A stretch of DNA of 64,000 bases from Acetobacterium sp. KB-1 (GCF_003260995.1 NZ_CP030040.1:804578-868577), one strand, 5' to 3'; shown: positions 1 through 10,336, counted from the first letter of the stretch. Numbers and translations: made by a program. The notes: generated by a model not told the origin, from the letters alone.

Positions 1-132
1 TCTATCATATCACATCAGTAATTTTGCTGCAAAGATTATTCCAACGGCGGCATATTGATTCAGTATCACCAGTATAACAACAAGTATCGTCTCTAATTTA
101 CCATTGTCCTAGGACGATCTTAGCATCAATAG

Positions 133-3123
133 TCACTCCTCTAATTTTGTCTTGGTTAATTCGAATTTACTGACCATGTTTTTAAGCATTTCCGACTGGC
201 TGTAAAGTTCTTCACTGGCGGCGGCGCTTTCTTCGGCGGTGGCTGAGTTGGTCTGAACGACCTGCGATATCCGATCGATACCGATGTTGATCTGGTTGAT
301 GGAAGTGTTTTGCTCGTTGGAAGCGGTGTCAATTTTACTAACCAGTACGGCAACCCTAGTAACCCCGTCTAGAATTTCTGTGAGCGATTCAGCGGTGTTG
401 TTGGCAATGACAGTTCCCTCGGAAACCTTGGTAATGGAACCTCCAATCAGTTCGGTGGTTTCTTTGGCAGCTTCGGCACTGCGTCCCGCCAGAGTTCGGA
501 CCTCTTCGGCCACCACTGCAAAGCCCTTGCCCTGCTGTCCTGCCCGGGCGGCTTCCACCGCTGCATTCAAGGCCAGGATATTGGTCTGGAAGGCGATATC
601 ATCGATGACCTTGATGATGTTCGAAATCTTAGCCGAGGCGGCATTGATTTCTTCCATTGACCTAAGCATCTGCTGCATCTGGGTGTTGCCGTTTTCGACA
701 TTTTGCCGGGCGATACGGGTCAGCTGATTGGCCTGGTCGGCATTTTGGGCGTTATCTCTGGTTTGAACGGCAACTTCGGTGATGGAAGCATTGAGTTCTT
801 CCATGGAACTGGCCTGCTCGGTGGCGCCCTGAGCCAAGGCCTGACTGCCGAAGGATACCTGTTTGGATCCGGAAGCGACCTCATCGGCGGCATTATTGAT
901 ATTGCCGATAATCTCATTAAATGACCGGATGGTATCATTCAGCGAGTTTTTGATGATCATATAACTGCCCTGATAATCGCCCTTCATGAATTGGGTCAGA
1001 TTACCGGTGGCCATCTGTTCAAGTACGATGACAGCCTCATTGATAGGCTGTTCGATGGAATCCAGGGTCTGGTTGAAGCCCGCGACGATATCCCGATACC
1101 CGCCGGCGAATTTTGTCGCATCACTGCGGATTTCCAGTTTACCGTTAATCCCGGCCTGAGCCAGATTTCGGGATTCTGCAATCAGATTGTCAATGGTGGT
1201 CAGGGTGGCAATGATCGATGGGATCAGCTTATCGTTAGCGGAACGCTTGCCAATGGCAACAAAGTCGTTAAGCCGACTGGCATCGCCTTGGGAAATATCG
1301 ACAAAGGCATCCGAAACATTGAGCAGATTGGCATGAACCCGGTTGATTTCCTCGGCAAACTCGGCCATATTGCCTTTATAGGCGCCGGTCATGGAAATAG
1401 TGTAATCATTGACAGCCATTTTATTCATCACCTGGCGACCCTCATTGATGGGTACCAACAGGGCGCTCAAGGTATTGTTAAAGCCCGCGATGATTTTACG
1501 GAAATCGCCGCTGTGGCGGGTAGCGTCTGCCTTTATTTCCAGTTGGCCGTCGGTAGCTGCCCGGGCCAGCATTTCGGCATCGGACACCAGGGCATTGATA
1601 TTGTCGATACAGGAATTCAGGTTTTCTTTAATGGTATTAAAGTCGCCATGATAGGTGGCGATGATTTTTTCGGGTATATTCCCGCGACTGATTTTATTGA
1701 CGTAGTCTGCCGATGTATTCAGGGGCTCGACCACGGTATTTAACATGTTATTGACGCCAACCACAATATCCCGGTACTTGCCCTGGAATTTGCCGGCATC
1801 GCCGCGGATCGATAAATGGCCATCGGCGGCTGATTGGGTAAGCATCTCCACCTCGGTTTCCAGATTTTTCAGATTTTCCACAACTTTGATTAAACTCCTG
1901 GATTGAACATCCTTATCTGATTTCACGTCCACCTGAACGTTGAGATTTCCCAAGGAGATCTGTTCAAGTGTCATTATATTTTCCTGGATGTTTTCTGATA
2001 ATTTTTTGAAGGATAAACCAAGCATGCCCAGCTCATCCTGACGCTTGATGATGTCATTGGTAATTTCATTATCAAAATCTCCAATTTCCGCTTTACGAAA
2101 GAGCTCGGTAATTAAAACGATGGGATTGACCATGCTTTTAATCAATTTCATTAGGATAATGCTTAGGATAAGAAGGGTCAGCAAAAACAATCCAACGAGC
2201 TGATAAATCAGCATCATAATCGGTTTGTTCAGTTCGCTTTGGGGTTCCATGATGGCCAGTGTCCAACCGGTTGCGGGAATGGGTGCATAATAGATATTGT
2301 TTTTTCCGGCACTATCCGTAAAAACGCCGCTTCCGGTTTCACCGCTGATAATGCGTTCTCCTAGTGATGAAAGGCTTTCGTCGGTGTCGTCAAGAAGATT
2401 GACACGCATACTTTTGGAAGTATCCTGATCGGCAATGTAAAGGCCGGTTTGATCCACGAGGAAGGCCCGGCCGGTTTCACCGACTTTGATTTCACTGACA
2501 AGCTTCTGCAGACTGCTTAAATCAATATCGCCGGTGACTGTCCCCTGTAATTTTCTGCCACTGTCGTAAAATGCGGAAGTAGCGGTTACCATGGAAATTC
2601 CCAGGGTTTCATCTTTAAATGGCGCCGACCAGGCAATTTCACCATTGGCTGATTTGCCATTCACATACCATTCCTGATTAGGATAGTCATATTCTTCGGT
2701 GCTGAATAGTGCTGCATCAAAGGTAATGTTCGCACCATCCCGGTATGCATATGGGCCAAAATATTTTTGCTCGGTCCGATAGCAGTTGTATTCATACCAG
2801 ACACCAGCACCATATGTATCATCGTTGAGGCCAATGTACTGGGTGATAAGATCACTATACGCCTCGGTTGTCATTTGATTTCCGGTTACACCAATGGTCT
2901 TTCCCAAACTGCGGACAACATCGCTGTGGTTACCCAGGGTTTGTTCAACTTGGTTAATTGTACTGTCGAGTTGCAGGTTCATGCGTTCTTCTATTTGTTT
3001 ATTCTCAGTATAAATGCTGAGAGTAATAACCGTTATTCCGATTAATAGTAACGCCATTGCAACAAATGCTAATACTAATGATGTTACTTTATTTCCAATT
3101 GACTTTCTGTTAAACTTATTCAT
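133..3123 (-). CDS. Methyl-accepting chemotaxis protein, large, with extracellular Cache sensor
   Basis: Membrane chemoreceptor of 996 aa that should pass ligand binding to CheA/CheW. An N-terminal membrane helix (about residues 15-37) is followed by an extracytoplasmic dCache-like sensor (about 40-295; PNQEWYVNG and [11 protein letters not shown] are typical Cache strings), a second membrane helix (about 305-328), a HAMP, and several repeated HAMP-like blocks of the type IVAGFNNTL. The C-terminal signalling coiled coil has the conserved hairpin ([20 protein letters not shown], then [15 protein letters not shown]). It is longer than most receptors because of the repeated HAMP-like segments. 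No CheR/CheB pentapeptide is seen at the C-terminus. GGAG precedes the ATG. The ligand is unknown. Single gene, followed at its upstream side by a dispersed repeat. Confidence 0.95.
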   Translation of the reverse strand: MNKFNRKSIGNKVTSLVLAFVAMALLLIGITVITLSIYTENKQIEERMNLQLDSTINQVEQTLGNHSDVVRSLGKTIGVTGNQMTTEAYSDLITQYIGLNDDTYGAGVWYEYNCYRTEQKYFGPYAYRDGANITFDAALFSTEEYDYPNQEWYVNGKSANGEIAWSAPFKDETLGISMVTATSAFYDSGRKLQGTVTGDIDLSSLQKLVSEIKVGETGRAFLVDQTGLYIADQDTSKSMRVNLLDDTDESLSSLGERIISGETGSGVFTDSAGKNNIYYAPIPATGWTLAIMEPQSELNKPIMMLIYQLVGLFLLTLLILSIILMKLIKSMVNPIVLITELFRKAEIGDFDNEITNDIIKRQDELGMLGLSFKKLSENIQENIMTLEQISLGNLNVQVDVKSDKDVQSRSLIKVVENLKNLETEVEMLTQSAADGHLSIRGDAGKFQGKYRDIVVGVNNMLNTVVEPLNTSADYVNKISRGNIPEKIIATYHGDFNTIKENLNSCIDNINALVSDAEMLARAATDGQLEIKADATRHSGDFRKIIAGFNNTLSALLVPINEGRQVMNKMAVNDYTISMTGAYKGNMAEFAEEINRVHANLLNVSDAFVDISQGDASRLNDFVAIGKRSANDKLIPSIIATLTTIDNLIAESRNLAQAGINGKLEIRSDATKFAGGYRDIVAGFNQTLDSIEQPINEAVIVLEQMATGNLTQFMKGDYQGSYMIIKNSLNDTIRSFNEIIGNINNAADEVASGSKQVSFGSQALAQGATEQASSMEELNASITEVAVQTRDNAQNADQANQLTRIARQNVENGNTQMQQMLRSMEEINAASAKISNIIKVIDDIAFQTNILALNAAVEAARAGQQGKGFAVVAEEVRTLAGRSAEAAKETTELIGGSITKVSEGTVIANNTAESLTEILDGVTRVAVLVSKIDTASNEQNTSINQINIGIDRISQVVQTNSATAEESAAASEELYSQSEMLKNMVSKFELTKTKLEE

Positions 3124-3162
3124 TTCAGTCTCCGTCTATAAATTATTGTTGTGAATTTGACG

Positions 3163-3303
3163 TTTGTTTGTAATGCATGAGTTGGTGTGGCTATTTAGGT
3201 TGCGGGCAGGTAATACCCGCCCCTACGGGATTACATTGACGTTTTCTTAAAATCATATGCTTGTTCCGGTTCGTAGGGGCGATTATTAATCGCCCGTTTA
3301 TGT
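3163..3303. repeat. Dispersed ~130-bp repeat, copy 1
   Basis: Copy 1 of a repeat whose partner is at 4888-5023. Shared blocks are GTTTGTTTGT, TTGGTGTGGC, GGTAATACCCGCCCCTAC, CTTAAAATCA, CGGTTCGT and GGGGCGATTATTAAT. Within each copy the CGCCCCTAC block and the downstream GTAGGGGCG block are inverted, so the element can fold into a long hairpin, as expected of a REP/MITE-like non-coding element. Together the two copies bracket the antiporter gene. Confidence 0.75.
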
Positions 3304-3332
3304 TTGTTTGTTGTGAAGATTCATTTTGGAAA

Positions 3333-4703
3333 TCACCTGTCTGCCCGGTCTGCGGTGGCAAATAATGGTTTTTTGAGAGATTTATCCGCTAACCTGAATT
3401 CCTTTTTATTATTTAGCATTTTATATGCCTTCCCCACGGTCAGACCCTGAAATACTGTGGTAAATAGTACAATGGCATAGGTTGAAACTAAGAACAGGTT
3501 ATAGATTTGTGATGATAAAACATTGTTTGTTCCCATAATCAGGGCTAAGCATAAACCGCCTTTTAACCCGCCCCATGTCAAAAAGGCAGCTAATTTCATT
3601 CTTTTCATACCATCGGGCAGATTCCTGGTAAAGAGCAATGCCGTGGATACTCCGGCCATTCTTGATACGGTATTAAAAAAAATGGCGCCTGATCCGATGA
3701 TGATGATCATGGTGATCGGTAGTGTGTTAAAGTTTCTGATACTGATAAATAATAAACCAACTAAGAGAAACAGCATTCCGTTTAAGAGACTATCAATCAC
3801 TGACCAAAATGAATAGAATAATTCCCGCACTTCATGGATTAACTCGCAACGGTTTTGTTTTTGAATTCTGGAAATGCCGGTTGCATAATACAACCCGCAG
3901 ATCACTGCTGCAATGGGTCCGGAAAAGCCCAGATAATTACAGATAAGATACGCAATCATCACGGTTAATATGCTTGAGAAAATTTTAATGTAGGGGTCTT
4001 TTGAGCGTTTGAAAATTTCAAAGAAAAGAAATGATATGACGAATCCTATCAGGGCCGCACCCAGAACTTCGGCTGACAGCTCTATGATAAAACTTATAAT
4101 TGAAATATCTCCAGAGGTGTGTTTAAGGATACTGATGAGGGTGGCAAAAATAGCCACTGCAACACCATCATTAAACAAGGCTTCTCCTTCAATGATCAAT
4201 CCCAGCCGTTTGGACAGCCCGGCTTTTGCCAGAATGCTCATGGCTGAAATGGGATCGGTGGGTGCGACGATTGAACCCAGAATAAGGGCCTTAAGCAAAC
4301 TGATGTTCACATGAATAATAAATCCCAATCCCCATAAGAGCAACCCGTAAATCATGGTTGAGACAATGGTTGAAGCAATGGCCATGCTACCGATTAAGTA
4401 TTTATCTTTACTAAAATCACTGAATTTAATTCTTGATGCCCCGCTAAAGAGCATGAAACATAAAACCCCATGAAATAAAAAATCGTTGAAATTAAATTCG
4501 CGGTACAGATTATAAAATTCTTCGGGGATCTGTACGACATTCATGGTTCGACCGCAGATGACCATCACGGTAAATGCAAATCCAAAAACGACCAGACCAA
4601 TTTCATAGGGAAGCTTTATTGTTTTTTCATTTATAAAACTAAACACAACCACTAAAAGAAGCAGTCCGCTAAAAAGGATCAATAATTCATCAAAATTAAA
4701 CAT
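3333..4703 (-). CDS. Cation:proton antiporter, CPA1/NhaP-like
   Basis: Integral membrane protein of 456 aa with about 12 hydrophobic segments. It resembles the Na+/H+ (or K+/H+) exchanger family PF00999. The string GSIVAPTDPISAMS contains the TDP-type motif of the transport core, and GEALFNDGVAVAIF carries the acidic ND pair typical of electroneutral CPA1 exchangers. The short hydrophilic C-terminus has no obvious regulatory domain. ATG is preceded by GGAG at good spacing. Its likely role is sodium/pH homeostasis, relevant to acetogens that use Na+ bioenergetics, but ion specificity cannot be read from sequence. It is flanked on both sides by copies of the same ~130-bp repeat and looks like a single-gene unit. 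Confidence 0.9.
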   Translation of the reverse strand: MFNFDELLILFSGLLLLVVVFSFINEKTIKLPYEIGLVVFGFAFTVMVICGRTMNVVQIPEEFYNLYREFNFNDFLFHGVLCFMLFSGASRIKFSDFSKDKYLIGSMAIASTIVSTMIYGLLLWGLGFIIHVNISLLKALILGSIVAPTDPISAMSILAKAGLSKRLGLIIEGEALFNDGVAVAIFATLISILKHTSGDISIISFIIELSAEVLGAALIGFVISFLFFEIFKRSKDPYIKIFSSILTVMIAYLICNYLGFSGPIAAVICGLYYATGISRIQKQNRCELIHEVRELFYSFWSVIDSLLNGMLFLLVGLLFISIRNFNTLPITMIIIIGSGAIFFNTVSRMAGVSTALLFTRNLPDGMKRMKLAAFLTWGGLKGGLCLALIMGTNNVLSSQIYNLFLVSTYAIVLFTTVFQGLTVGKAYKMLNNKKEFRLADKSLKKPLFATADRADR

Positions 4704-4887
4704 ATTTTCTCCATTTTGTACTTTTTAACAGAAAATTGCGAAACAAATTTCAGACTGCTATCTCCATAAACCGGAACTGCCTATGGATGTATGCCTTCAT
4801 TCATTTGTCTCGCAATTGACTGTCAATACTTTTTTTGTTAACCGGTTTAAATGAAAAATCGATTTGGCATCATTATTCGCCTGCCCG

Positions 4888-5023
4888 GGTTTGTTTGTGG
4901 TGCAGGCATTGGTGTGGCCTTTTTACGTTACGGGCGGGTAATACCCGCCCCTACAGGAGTGAAATGACGGTTGCTTAAAATCAATACGCTTGTTTCGGTT
5001 CGTGGGTGGGGGCGATTATTAAT
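4888..5023. repeat. Dispersed ~130-bp repeat, copy 2, touching the end of the permease gene
   Basis: Second copy of the repeat at 3163-3303, in the same orientation. It fills most of the 315-bp space between the antiporter and the APC permease. Its right end (GGCGATTATTAAT) runs into the stop codon of the permease (TTA at 5019-5021 on this strand), so the present C-terminus of the permease may have been set by insertion of the element. The remaining 4704-4887 shows no gene. Confidence 0.7.
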
Positions 5024-6410
5024 TTGTTTTTATATCAACTTCCCGCACCACTTTTTTATCTGCATTTTCTTTCTTTGCATAAAGCCAGAAAGGAACAAAA
5101 AGGAAAAGTACGAGAACCCCAATTAAAGCCGGGGCGATACCATAATCCAATTTATTGATATAGAAAATCCCTGCCAGATATAAGGGAATATTCAACATAC
5201 AAAAACCAAGTCCGACATATTTCCACCATTTTGGCGCAAGTATTTTTTGGTCTCCTTTGGCTTTAAAATAAGCAAAAAGGGTGATGCCATTGGCGATAAC
5301 ATAGCCCATCGCCGAGCCGGCGACAATCGCCGATGGGGTTCCAATAAAAATCAAAACAAAATTCAAAATAGCAATTGAAATCATGGCCTTGACAGGTACC
5401 CCGTATTTATTTGTTTCTGTCAATACTTTCGGCAAATTACCTTCCACCGCCATTGACTGCATCGCCTGGGCTGAACCAAGCAAGGCTGTCTGAATGATTA
5501 AAATCATCGATGCCATGAGCATAATGACAGTTACAAATACACCTGCGCTGCCAAACGACATCTTTGCCATTAAAAGCATTGGTGAATAAGGCTCTTCGAT
5601 AATTCCCTGTATTCCCAGTGTCCCAACACAAGCAGTTTGGACCAGCACGAAGGTTACCAGACAGATCAGTCCACAGAAGAATAAGGCTTTCGGTAAATCT
5701 TTCTTGGGTTTTTCATAATCCGGAGCATAGACTGCTGCGGTTTCCCAGGCGCAGGCACTCCACTGAGCCATTGCCATTATTCCCAGCAATATCAGGATGT
5801 GTGAAATATTCCAGCTCCATGTTTCCGGAAATAAGCTCACAGCGGTAATGTTGCTTAACTGAAACTGTCCCGTTACAATGGGTACGATCGAAAGAACGAC
5901 GAGTGGGATCAATGCAACCACTGCTAGAATATTCCCAATCATGGCACCTCCGGATAAACCTTTTCTGTTAATACCGATTAAGACTGTAAATATAACGGCT
6001 CCGGCCACCAGTGAAATCGCTTTTTCAGAAAAACCGCCCAGAGCCGGTATCATGCCATGTAAATATGTTCCGATCAGAAGTGAAAATATTGCTAAAACGG
6101 GATTCCAGGCCATCCAATAACCCCATGCGCTAAATCCGCCAATAAATTTGTTGATATCATAGTCTTCGGAATTTTTCCCTTTAAAAATTGCCTGAACATA
6201 ACCCGGCAAGCCCCGGGCCTCGGGGTACATCAGCGCAAAGTCTCCATAGGCGAGGTTTTGAAGAAAACCCTGGGAGATTGAAAGCATCCAAACAATGATT
6301 GAAAATACGCCAACGTAACCTGCAAAATAGCCGATATTGGGAAGAATTAACATTGGCACACCTAATGCGATAACCAAACCTTGCTTCCAACTAATTTTAT
6401 TTGTATTCAT
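5019..6410 (-). CDS. APC-family amino acid/amine permease
   Basis: Polytopic membrane protein of 463 aa with about 12 membrane helices, of the amino acid-polyamine-organocation superfamily. The N-terminal helix has the unwound glycine-rich pattern (ALGVPMLILPNIGYFAG), and the conserved helix 6 region AQWSACAWETAAVYAPDYEKPKKDLPKA resembles APC permeases (the E-x-P-x-x-xPxA type loop), written here only as landmarks around residues 215-245. Substrate is unknown. It lies downstream of the ethanolamine locus and that locus lacks eutH, so amine or amino acid import is plausible but unproved. RBS AGAAAGG lies before the ATG. The last codon and stop overlap the dispersed repeat at 4888-5023. Confidence 0.85.
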   Translation of the reverse strand: MNTNKISWKQGLVIALGVPMLILPNIGYFAGYVGVFSIIVWMLSISQGFLQNLAYGDFALMYPEARGLPGYVQAIFKGKNSEDYDINKFIGGFSAWGYWMAWNPVLAIFSLLIGTYLHGMIPALGGFSEKAISLVAGAVIFTVLIGINRKGLSGGAMIGNILAVVALIPLVVLSIVPIVTGQFQLSNITAVSLFPETWSWNISHILILLGIMAMAQWSACAWETAAVYAPDYEKPKKDLPKALFFCGLICLVTFVLVQTACVGTLGIQGIIEEPYSPMLLMAKMSFGSAGVFVTVIMLMASMILIIQTALLGSAQAMQSMAVEGNLPKVLTETNKYGVPVKAMISIAILNFVLIFIGTPSAIVAGSAMGYVIANGITLFAYFKAKGDQKILAPKWWKYVGLGFCMLNIPLYLAGIFYINKLDYGIAPALIGVLVLFLFVPFWLYAKKENADKKVVREVDIKTN

Positions 6411-6608
6411 ATTTTACCTTTCTGTAGCATTATTGATTGATATTTATTCATTTTAATCCTTTAATTTACGTATTTTTGAGTGTCGATCAGAAAAATGATT
6501 AAAAAGGTAGCAAAACACCAATCTAAAATTGTCGCTAACATAAAGCGGGACAATTTTTGATTAGCATTTTGCTATAATTATGTTGCTTTAAAGTTTATGA
6601 TCAGGTGT

Positions 6609-6890
6609 TTAAATTAAAAATTCCGGTATGTATTTCTGTGCCCGGGTAGCGCCGTATTCAGTAATCGCATAAGTAACAACCAGGTTATTATCTTTGTCTT
6701 CTACCGCATTTTTAACTTCCACCAAACCAACACCTTTCATCGACATCAAATGATCGTCAATGGCCGTCTCGTTACATTGTTTTTCATTTCCATATATGGG
6801 TTTCAATTGTGTATGAAATTCTTGGGGAGTCATTCCCTCTTTATTCTTAATCAATAAATTGATCATATAAAATCTTACTGGCGCTTTCAT
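6609..6890 (-). CDS. Small winged-helix-like protein
   Basis: Protein of 93 aa with a strong AGGAG before the ATG. The pattern of a helical N-terminal half (KEGMTPQEFHTQL; AIDDHLMSMKGVGLVE), followed by two strands and a terminal helix (NLVVTYAITEYGATRAQKYI), looks like a minimal winged-helix fold of the PadR/MarR kind, with the phrase TEYGATRA resembling T-x-x-G wings. No ligand domain is present. It sits between the DMT transporter and the APC permease at the tail of the ethanolamine locus and could be a local regulator. This is fold-level recognition only. An A+T-rich gap with an imperfect hairpin (about 6517-6560) separates it from the permease gene. Confidence 0.6.
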   Translation of the reverse strand: MKAPVRFYMINLLIKNKEGMTPQEFHTQLKPIYGNEKQCNETAIDDHLMSMKGVGLVEVKNAVEDKDNNLVVTYAITEYGATRAQKYIPEFLI

Positions 6891-6954
6891 AATTCAACTC
6901 CTGCTTTCTATTTTTAAATAATATAATTGTAGTATAGTTTGAGAATGTTTCTAT

Positions 6955-7965
6955 CTACGTAATATCTCTTAACGAAATTAACTCTGATGGTTTCCCAACT
7001 ACCAGTACACAACCAACTAATAAGATAACTAAACCAACAAAGAAATTAATCTGCAATGTCGCACCAAAAATAACAACACCTAAAACAGTAGCACTAATTG
7101 TCATGATTGGATTAATTGCCATCGACCGGGCCGCCCCAGCAGCATTTCCTGCCCGATAGTAAAAATAGTAACTGCCTCCCGCAAATATAGCTGCACCAAT
7201 CATCCATACCGCTGATAATGATGTTATTGATTCAAAGAAGTACCCAAAAGAAACGAGTCCCAACCCTGAAACAATTGGAATAGCTAAAAATGACAGTAAT
7301 CCTGAAATAACAAAACGGAACCCAATTGCAATTTCCGGATCAACAAAATCCATTCCTGCCGTTGCAACAACCATTTCTAATGCCCAACCAGTTGCACATA
7401 CCAATGCAAATATTACACCTATATAAAAGTGGGGATAAGCTTCCCCTGATGGTGGAATCCAGCCTACGGTAATTGCGCCTGCAACAGCTAAACCAATTCC
7501 CACCCAGGCTCGTCCGCTTATGTGTTCTTTTAAAAACAATCGTGAAGCCAGTGCCCCAAAGGCGGGTAACATGGCCGTGAAAATAAGGGAATACACCGGT
7601 CCACACAAGGTAACCGCTGCCATATAGCTGCCAAGTGCCAATGGTCCGCCAAAGAATGCTGCCAGCATAATAAATCGTCCCGGCTTTGTTGAGGCAATTC
7701 TAAGATACTCGCGATGTTTGCCTGCCTGTGCATTTTTTAGAAAAACAAGAATTGCTGCTATACCATCTTGCATTGCCGCCATAATCATTGGTATTAACAT
7801 CAAACTCATTAATGCTAACGTAGCAAATGGTTCCTCTCCCATTGCAAATGTTTGAAATGTGGGTCCCACACCATAGGTTAATCCTGCCGTTACTGCCCAT
7901 GCAATACCGTATTTAGCATACTTAAGATTTTTTCTGTGCAACCGGCCTTTGACATTTTCATTCAT
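6955..7965 (-). CDS. DMT-superfamily (EamA-like) transporter
   Basis: Membrane protein of 336 aa with about ten hydrophobic helices in two EamA-like halves. The first half ends with AFGALASRLFLKEHISGRAWVGIGL, whose central F-L-K-E-H-I is the usual EamA landmark, and the second with SMAINPIMTISATVLGVVIFG. ATG follows AGGAG. It is the last gene of the ethanolamine locus on this side, 65 bp after the conserved eut protein gene. The locus lacks eutH, so this gene is a candidate for ethanolamine entry or for export of a product. That assignment rests only on position; family members move many small metabolites. Confidence 0.85.
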   Translation of the reverse strand: MNENVKGRLHRKNLKYAKYGIAWAVTAGLTYGVGPTFQTFAMGEEPFATLALMSLMLIPMIMAAMQDGIAAILVFLKNAQAGKHREYLRIASTKPGRFIMLAAFFGGPLALGSYMAAVTLCGPVYSLIFTAMLPAFGALASRLFLKEHISGRAWVGIGLAVAGAITVGWIPPSGEAYPHFYIGVIFALVCATGWALEMVVATAGMDFVDPEIAIGFRFVISGLLSFLAIPIVSGLGLVSFGYFFESITSLSAVWMIGAAIFAGGSYYFYYRAGNAAGAARSMAINPIMTISATVLGVVIFGATLQINFFVGLVILLVGCVLVVGKPSELISLRDIT

Positions 7966-8030
7966 TGAAATTCTCCTGTTTCTTTTTTATTATAATCATT
8001 TTGAGCTATTTTTTAAGGGTTTTGATCTGG

Positions 8031-8717
8031 TTAAATAAAGGTAATGGTTGTGTTGCTTTCTTTAAACACATCGTTTGCATAGGGCGTCACCAATGTCCCG
8101 ATTTTTAAAACGATGTTTGGTTCTGCCGCAAGCTTTTTTGCCAGTTCATAGTTGATTAATTTTTTCACTGTACTGTATTTGACCGTGGTTAGTCCATTGA
8201 CAATAGTCGGCTCTGCCCGGGTCTCTTTTTTCTCAGTTTTCGGCAATACTGCCTTTTCCTCGGAAATGAGCATGCTTTCCAGGGCCACACTGCTCATAAT
8301 GCGAACGCCGCACAATTCCAATTGCTTTTCATGATCTCTGAATACATTGTAAAAGACCGGATTTGCAATTGCTTTGTACATCCGGTATTCAAGACCTTCT
8401 TCGAGGACATAAACATCTTTCCCGGTTAATAAAAACTGGCGTAATGCTCTAGTTTTATCATTAATGGCAACGCCATTGACCGAAGCGGACATTTCATCGA
8501 CTGTTAGTTTACTTATAACCAAAAATTCATATCCCAGAAAATCATTTTTATCTTTAAGTGTATCTAACATTACTGCTTCATATCCGGGGATTGCCATTGC
8601 CATGTCATCGCATTGCAGAAGCTTTTTTCCCGGAATCGCTTCAATTTCTGTTTGATGCTGATTAATTTTTTCAATTATACGATTAAACACTTCGTTGGTT
8701 ATCAGTTCAAGGTTCAT
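8031..8717 (-). CDS. Conserved ethanolamine-utilisation protein of unknown function
   Basis: Soluble protein of 228 aa without signal peptide. Its context (after pduL/eutD) and general composition fit the uncharacterised protein that accompanies Gram-positive eut clusters (TIGR02536-like). An N-terminal alpha/beta region (about 1-145) has hydrophobic strands such as YEFLVISKLTV and KDVYVLEEGLEY. A charged linker (about 155-170) leads to a C-terminal part (about 172-228) with KYSTVKKLINYELAKKL and KIGTLVTPYANDVF, the latter resembling a small-molecule binding loop. Good RBS AAAGGAG. Its gene lies between eutD and the DMT transporter. No catalytic motif was recognised, so no function is claimed. 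A shell-associated or aldehyde-handling role is only a guess from position. Confidence 0.75.
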   Translation of the reverse strand: MNLELITNEVFNRIIEKINQHQTEIEAIPGKKLLQCDDMAMAIPGYEAVMLDTLKDKNDFLGYEFLVISKLTVDEMSASVNGVAINDKTRALRQFLLTGKDVYVLEEGLEYRMYKAIANPVFYNVFRDHEKQLELCGVRIMSSVALESMLISEEKAVLPKTEKKETRAEPTIVNGLTTVKYSTVKKLINYELAKKLAAEPNIVLKIGTLVTPYANDVFKESNTTITFI

Positions 8718-8768
8718 TTACTCACTCCTTTCTAAGCTAATTGTAAAACATCTGAGGTCTGTTTATTG

Positions 8769-9410
8769 CTACTCTGCTTTTACAATTAAGCCTAATGTTC
8801 TTCTCCCCAGGTTACAGGCATTTGCTTCATCATAATCGATATGCATATAGGTGTCGAACTTATTGGAAACCCGGAGATTCACATTCTTAAAAATCATCGG
8901 ACGATCGGTATTCACCTCAATGTTCACGCGATCACCATCTTTTACTGATAAATTTTTAGCATCTTCCGATGACATGTGAATATGTCTTTCCGCCACCAGT
9001 ACCCCTTCGTTGAGATATACTGTTTTTCCGTTCGCACTGATTTCGATAGGCGCTGTTCCCATTAATTTGCCACTTTCATGAACCGGTGCATTAACACCCA
9101 GGACCTTAGCATCTGTTTTTGAAACTTCAATCTGAACTTTTTCTCTTTCCGGACCTAATACCACAACATTTTGGAGCTGGCCTTTCGGGCCGATAAGGAT
9201 CACCCGTTCTTTGGCGACGAATTGACCGGGTTGTGACAACGTCTTGATATTGGTCAGCTGATAATCTTTGCCAAAGAGTTTATCGATTACGACCCTAGAC
9301 AAATGCACATGGCGTCCTGAGGCTTCAATCTCAATATAGCCTGATTTTTTTAATCTGGTATAGATTCTTTCAAAAATAATATCAACGATTTTTTCTATTT
9401 GATCGCTCAT
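8769..9410 (-). CDS. pduL: Phosphate acyltransferase PduL-type (EutD role)
   Basis: Converts acetyl-CoA plus phosphate to acetyl phosphate and CoA inside or at the microcompartment. The 213-aa protein has the two PduL metal-binding signatures: GRHVHLS at about residues 29-35 and ERHIHMS at about 139-145, each supplying zinc-ligand histidines in a beta-barrel domain. A third histidine region near the C-terminus, TYMHIDYDEANA, is also typical. An amphipathic N-terminus (EKIVDIIFERIYTRLKK) resembles a shell-targeting helix. It follows eutT in the operon. In acetogens this step leads to ATP by acetate kinase. Assignment is firm at family level; acetyl versus propionyl preference is inferred from the ethanolamine context. 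Confidence 0.93.
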   Translation of the reverse strand: MSDQIEKIVDIIFERIYTRLKKSGYIEIEASGRHVHLSRVVIDKLFGKDYQLTNIKTLSQPGQFVAKERVILIGPKGQLQNVVVLGPEREKVQIEVSKTDAKVLGVNAPVHESGKLMGTAPIEISANGKTVYLNEGVLVAERHIHMSSEDAKNLSVKDGDRVNIEVNTDRPMIFKNVNLRVSNKFDTYMHIDYDEANACNLGRRTLGLIVKAE

Positions 9411-9503
9411 CTCTCGCCTTTCAGTATTAATTATCTTAGGTAATTGTGAAAACTGACATCAAAGCAAATATAGTTCTATTCTTTTAAATTTCGCAATTAC
9501 CTA

Positions 9504-10268
9504 TTAATGATCTAAATGCTTAAAAATAATAATATACATAACCGAGGATAAACGGTTATATCCCTGGATCAGGTCGATTCTTCCCACCGTGCCATCTGCC
9601 AGCTTAAACCCTTCATAACAGGCGATTTCTGTCTTTCTGATCAACGCCCGAAGGGAATTGAGCAGAATTGGAATTTCTCCCAGCTTATATGTAATATTAA
9701 ATAAGTGTTCACGACCAAAGTATTTTTTAGGATTATGTGACATATCGCGGATTTCCTGTTGATTAAACCCTAATATCTTACTGGTGTCAAGTGCTTCGTT
9801 TAAAACTTCTGATCTTGATAATTCACCGATATAGTCAAAGACTTCCTGCAAATCCGAAACCAGGTCAGTCAATTGGAGTTCATTGGCGCGAATCTGAACT
9901 TTCATGATTTCACCCATTAACACATCGACTTCGCCTCTGAGTTTAATCCGTTTATGATCCTTGCCGACAAGAAGATTCCCGTAAAGCTGAGTCATGTGCT
10001 CAGGCTTTTCGTCTAAAAAACCGCCACTTTCTAAGTTGAACTTGCCAATTTTCTTTGCTGCCATTACTCCGGCATTTTCCATTACGCTGGTAGTTAGGTT
10101 TTTTTCGATGTCATCATCGATTAACACCAGCTTTAATTTATGATCTGCTAGGACCGACTTTGCCGATGGGGTTAACATTGACTTAAGGGGAAGTCGCAAT
10201 TCACTATCGGTGATCGATTCGCCGCTTTTAATTATTTTTTTTATGCCATCTTCAGTTATTAAATTCAT
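9504..10268 (-). CDS. eutT: Ethanolamine-type cobalamin adenosyltransferase EutT
   Basis: Transfers the adenosyl group of ATP to cob(I)alamin, making the adenosylcobalamin used by ethanolamine ammonia-lyase. The 254-aa protein has the EutT landmark KPEHMT near residue 85. After it comes a four-helix-bundle cobalamin adenosyltransferase region with VDVLMGEIMKVQIRANE and a terminal helix. The HX11CCX2C metal motif described for the Salmonella enzyme is not present: no CC pair occurs anywhere in the protein. RBS AAGGAAG. The gene sits between eutM and pduL, as expected in a eut locus. The family call is solid, and the missing cysteine motif suggests the metal-independent variant. Confidence 0.88.
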   Translation of the reverse strand: MNLITEDGIKKIIKSGESITDSELRLPLKSMLTPSAKSVLADHKLKLVLIDDDIEKNLTTSVMENAGVMAAKKIGKFNLESGGFLDEKPEHMTQLYGNLLVGKDHKRIKLRGEVDVLMGEIMKVQIRANELQLTDLVSDLQEVFDYIGELSRSEVLNEALDTSKILGFNQQEIRDMSHNPKKYFGREHLFNITYKLGEIPILLNSLRALIRKTEIACYEGFKLADGTVGRIDLIQGYNRLSSVMYIIIFKHLDH

Positions 10269-10336
10269 TGGTTCACTTCCTTAATAAATTTAAGTGATAT
10301 GAAACCCATATCACTTAAATCAACTGAATAATCGAC

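Noticed and set aside
284-1743. Long plus-strand open frames opposite the first chemoreceptor gene
   Set aside because: They are antisense shadows of a GC-rich coding region with no ribosome sites; the minus-strand product is a clear chemoreceptor.
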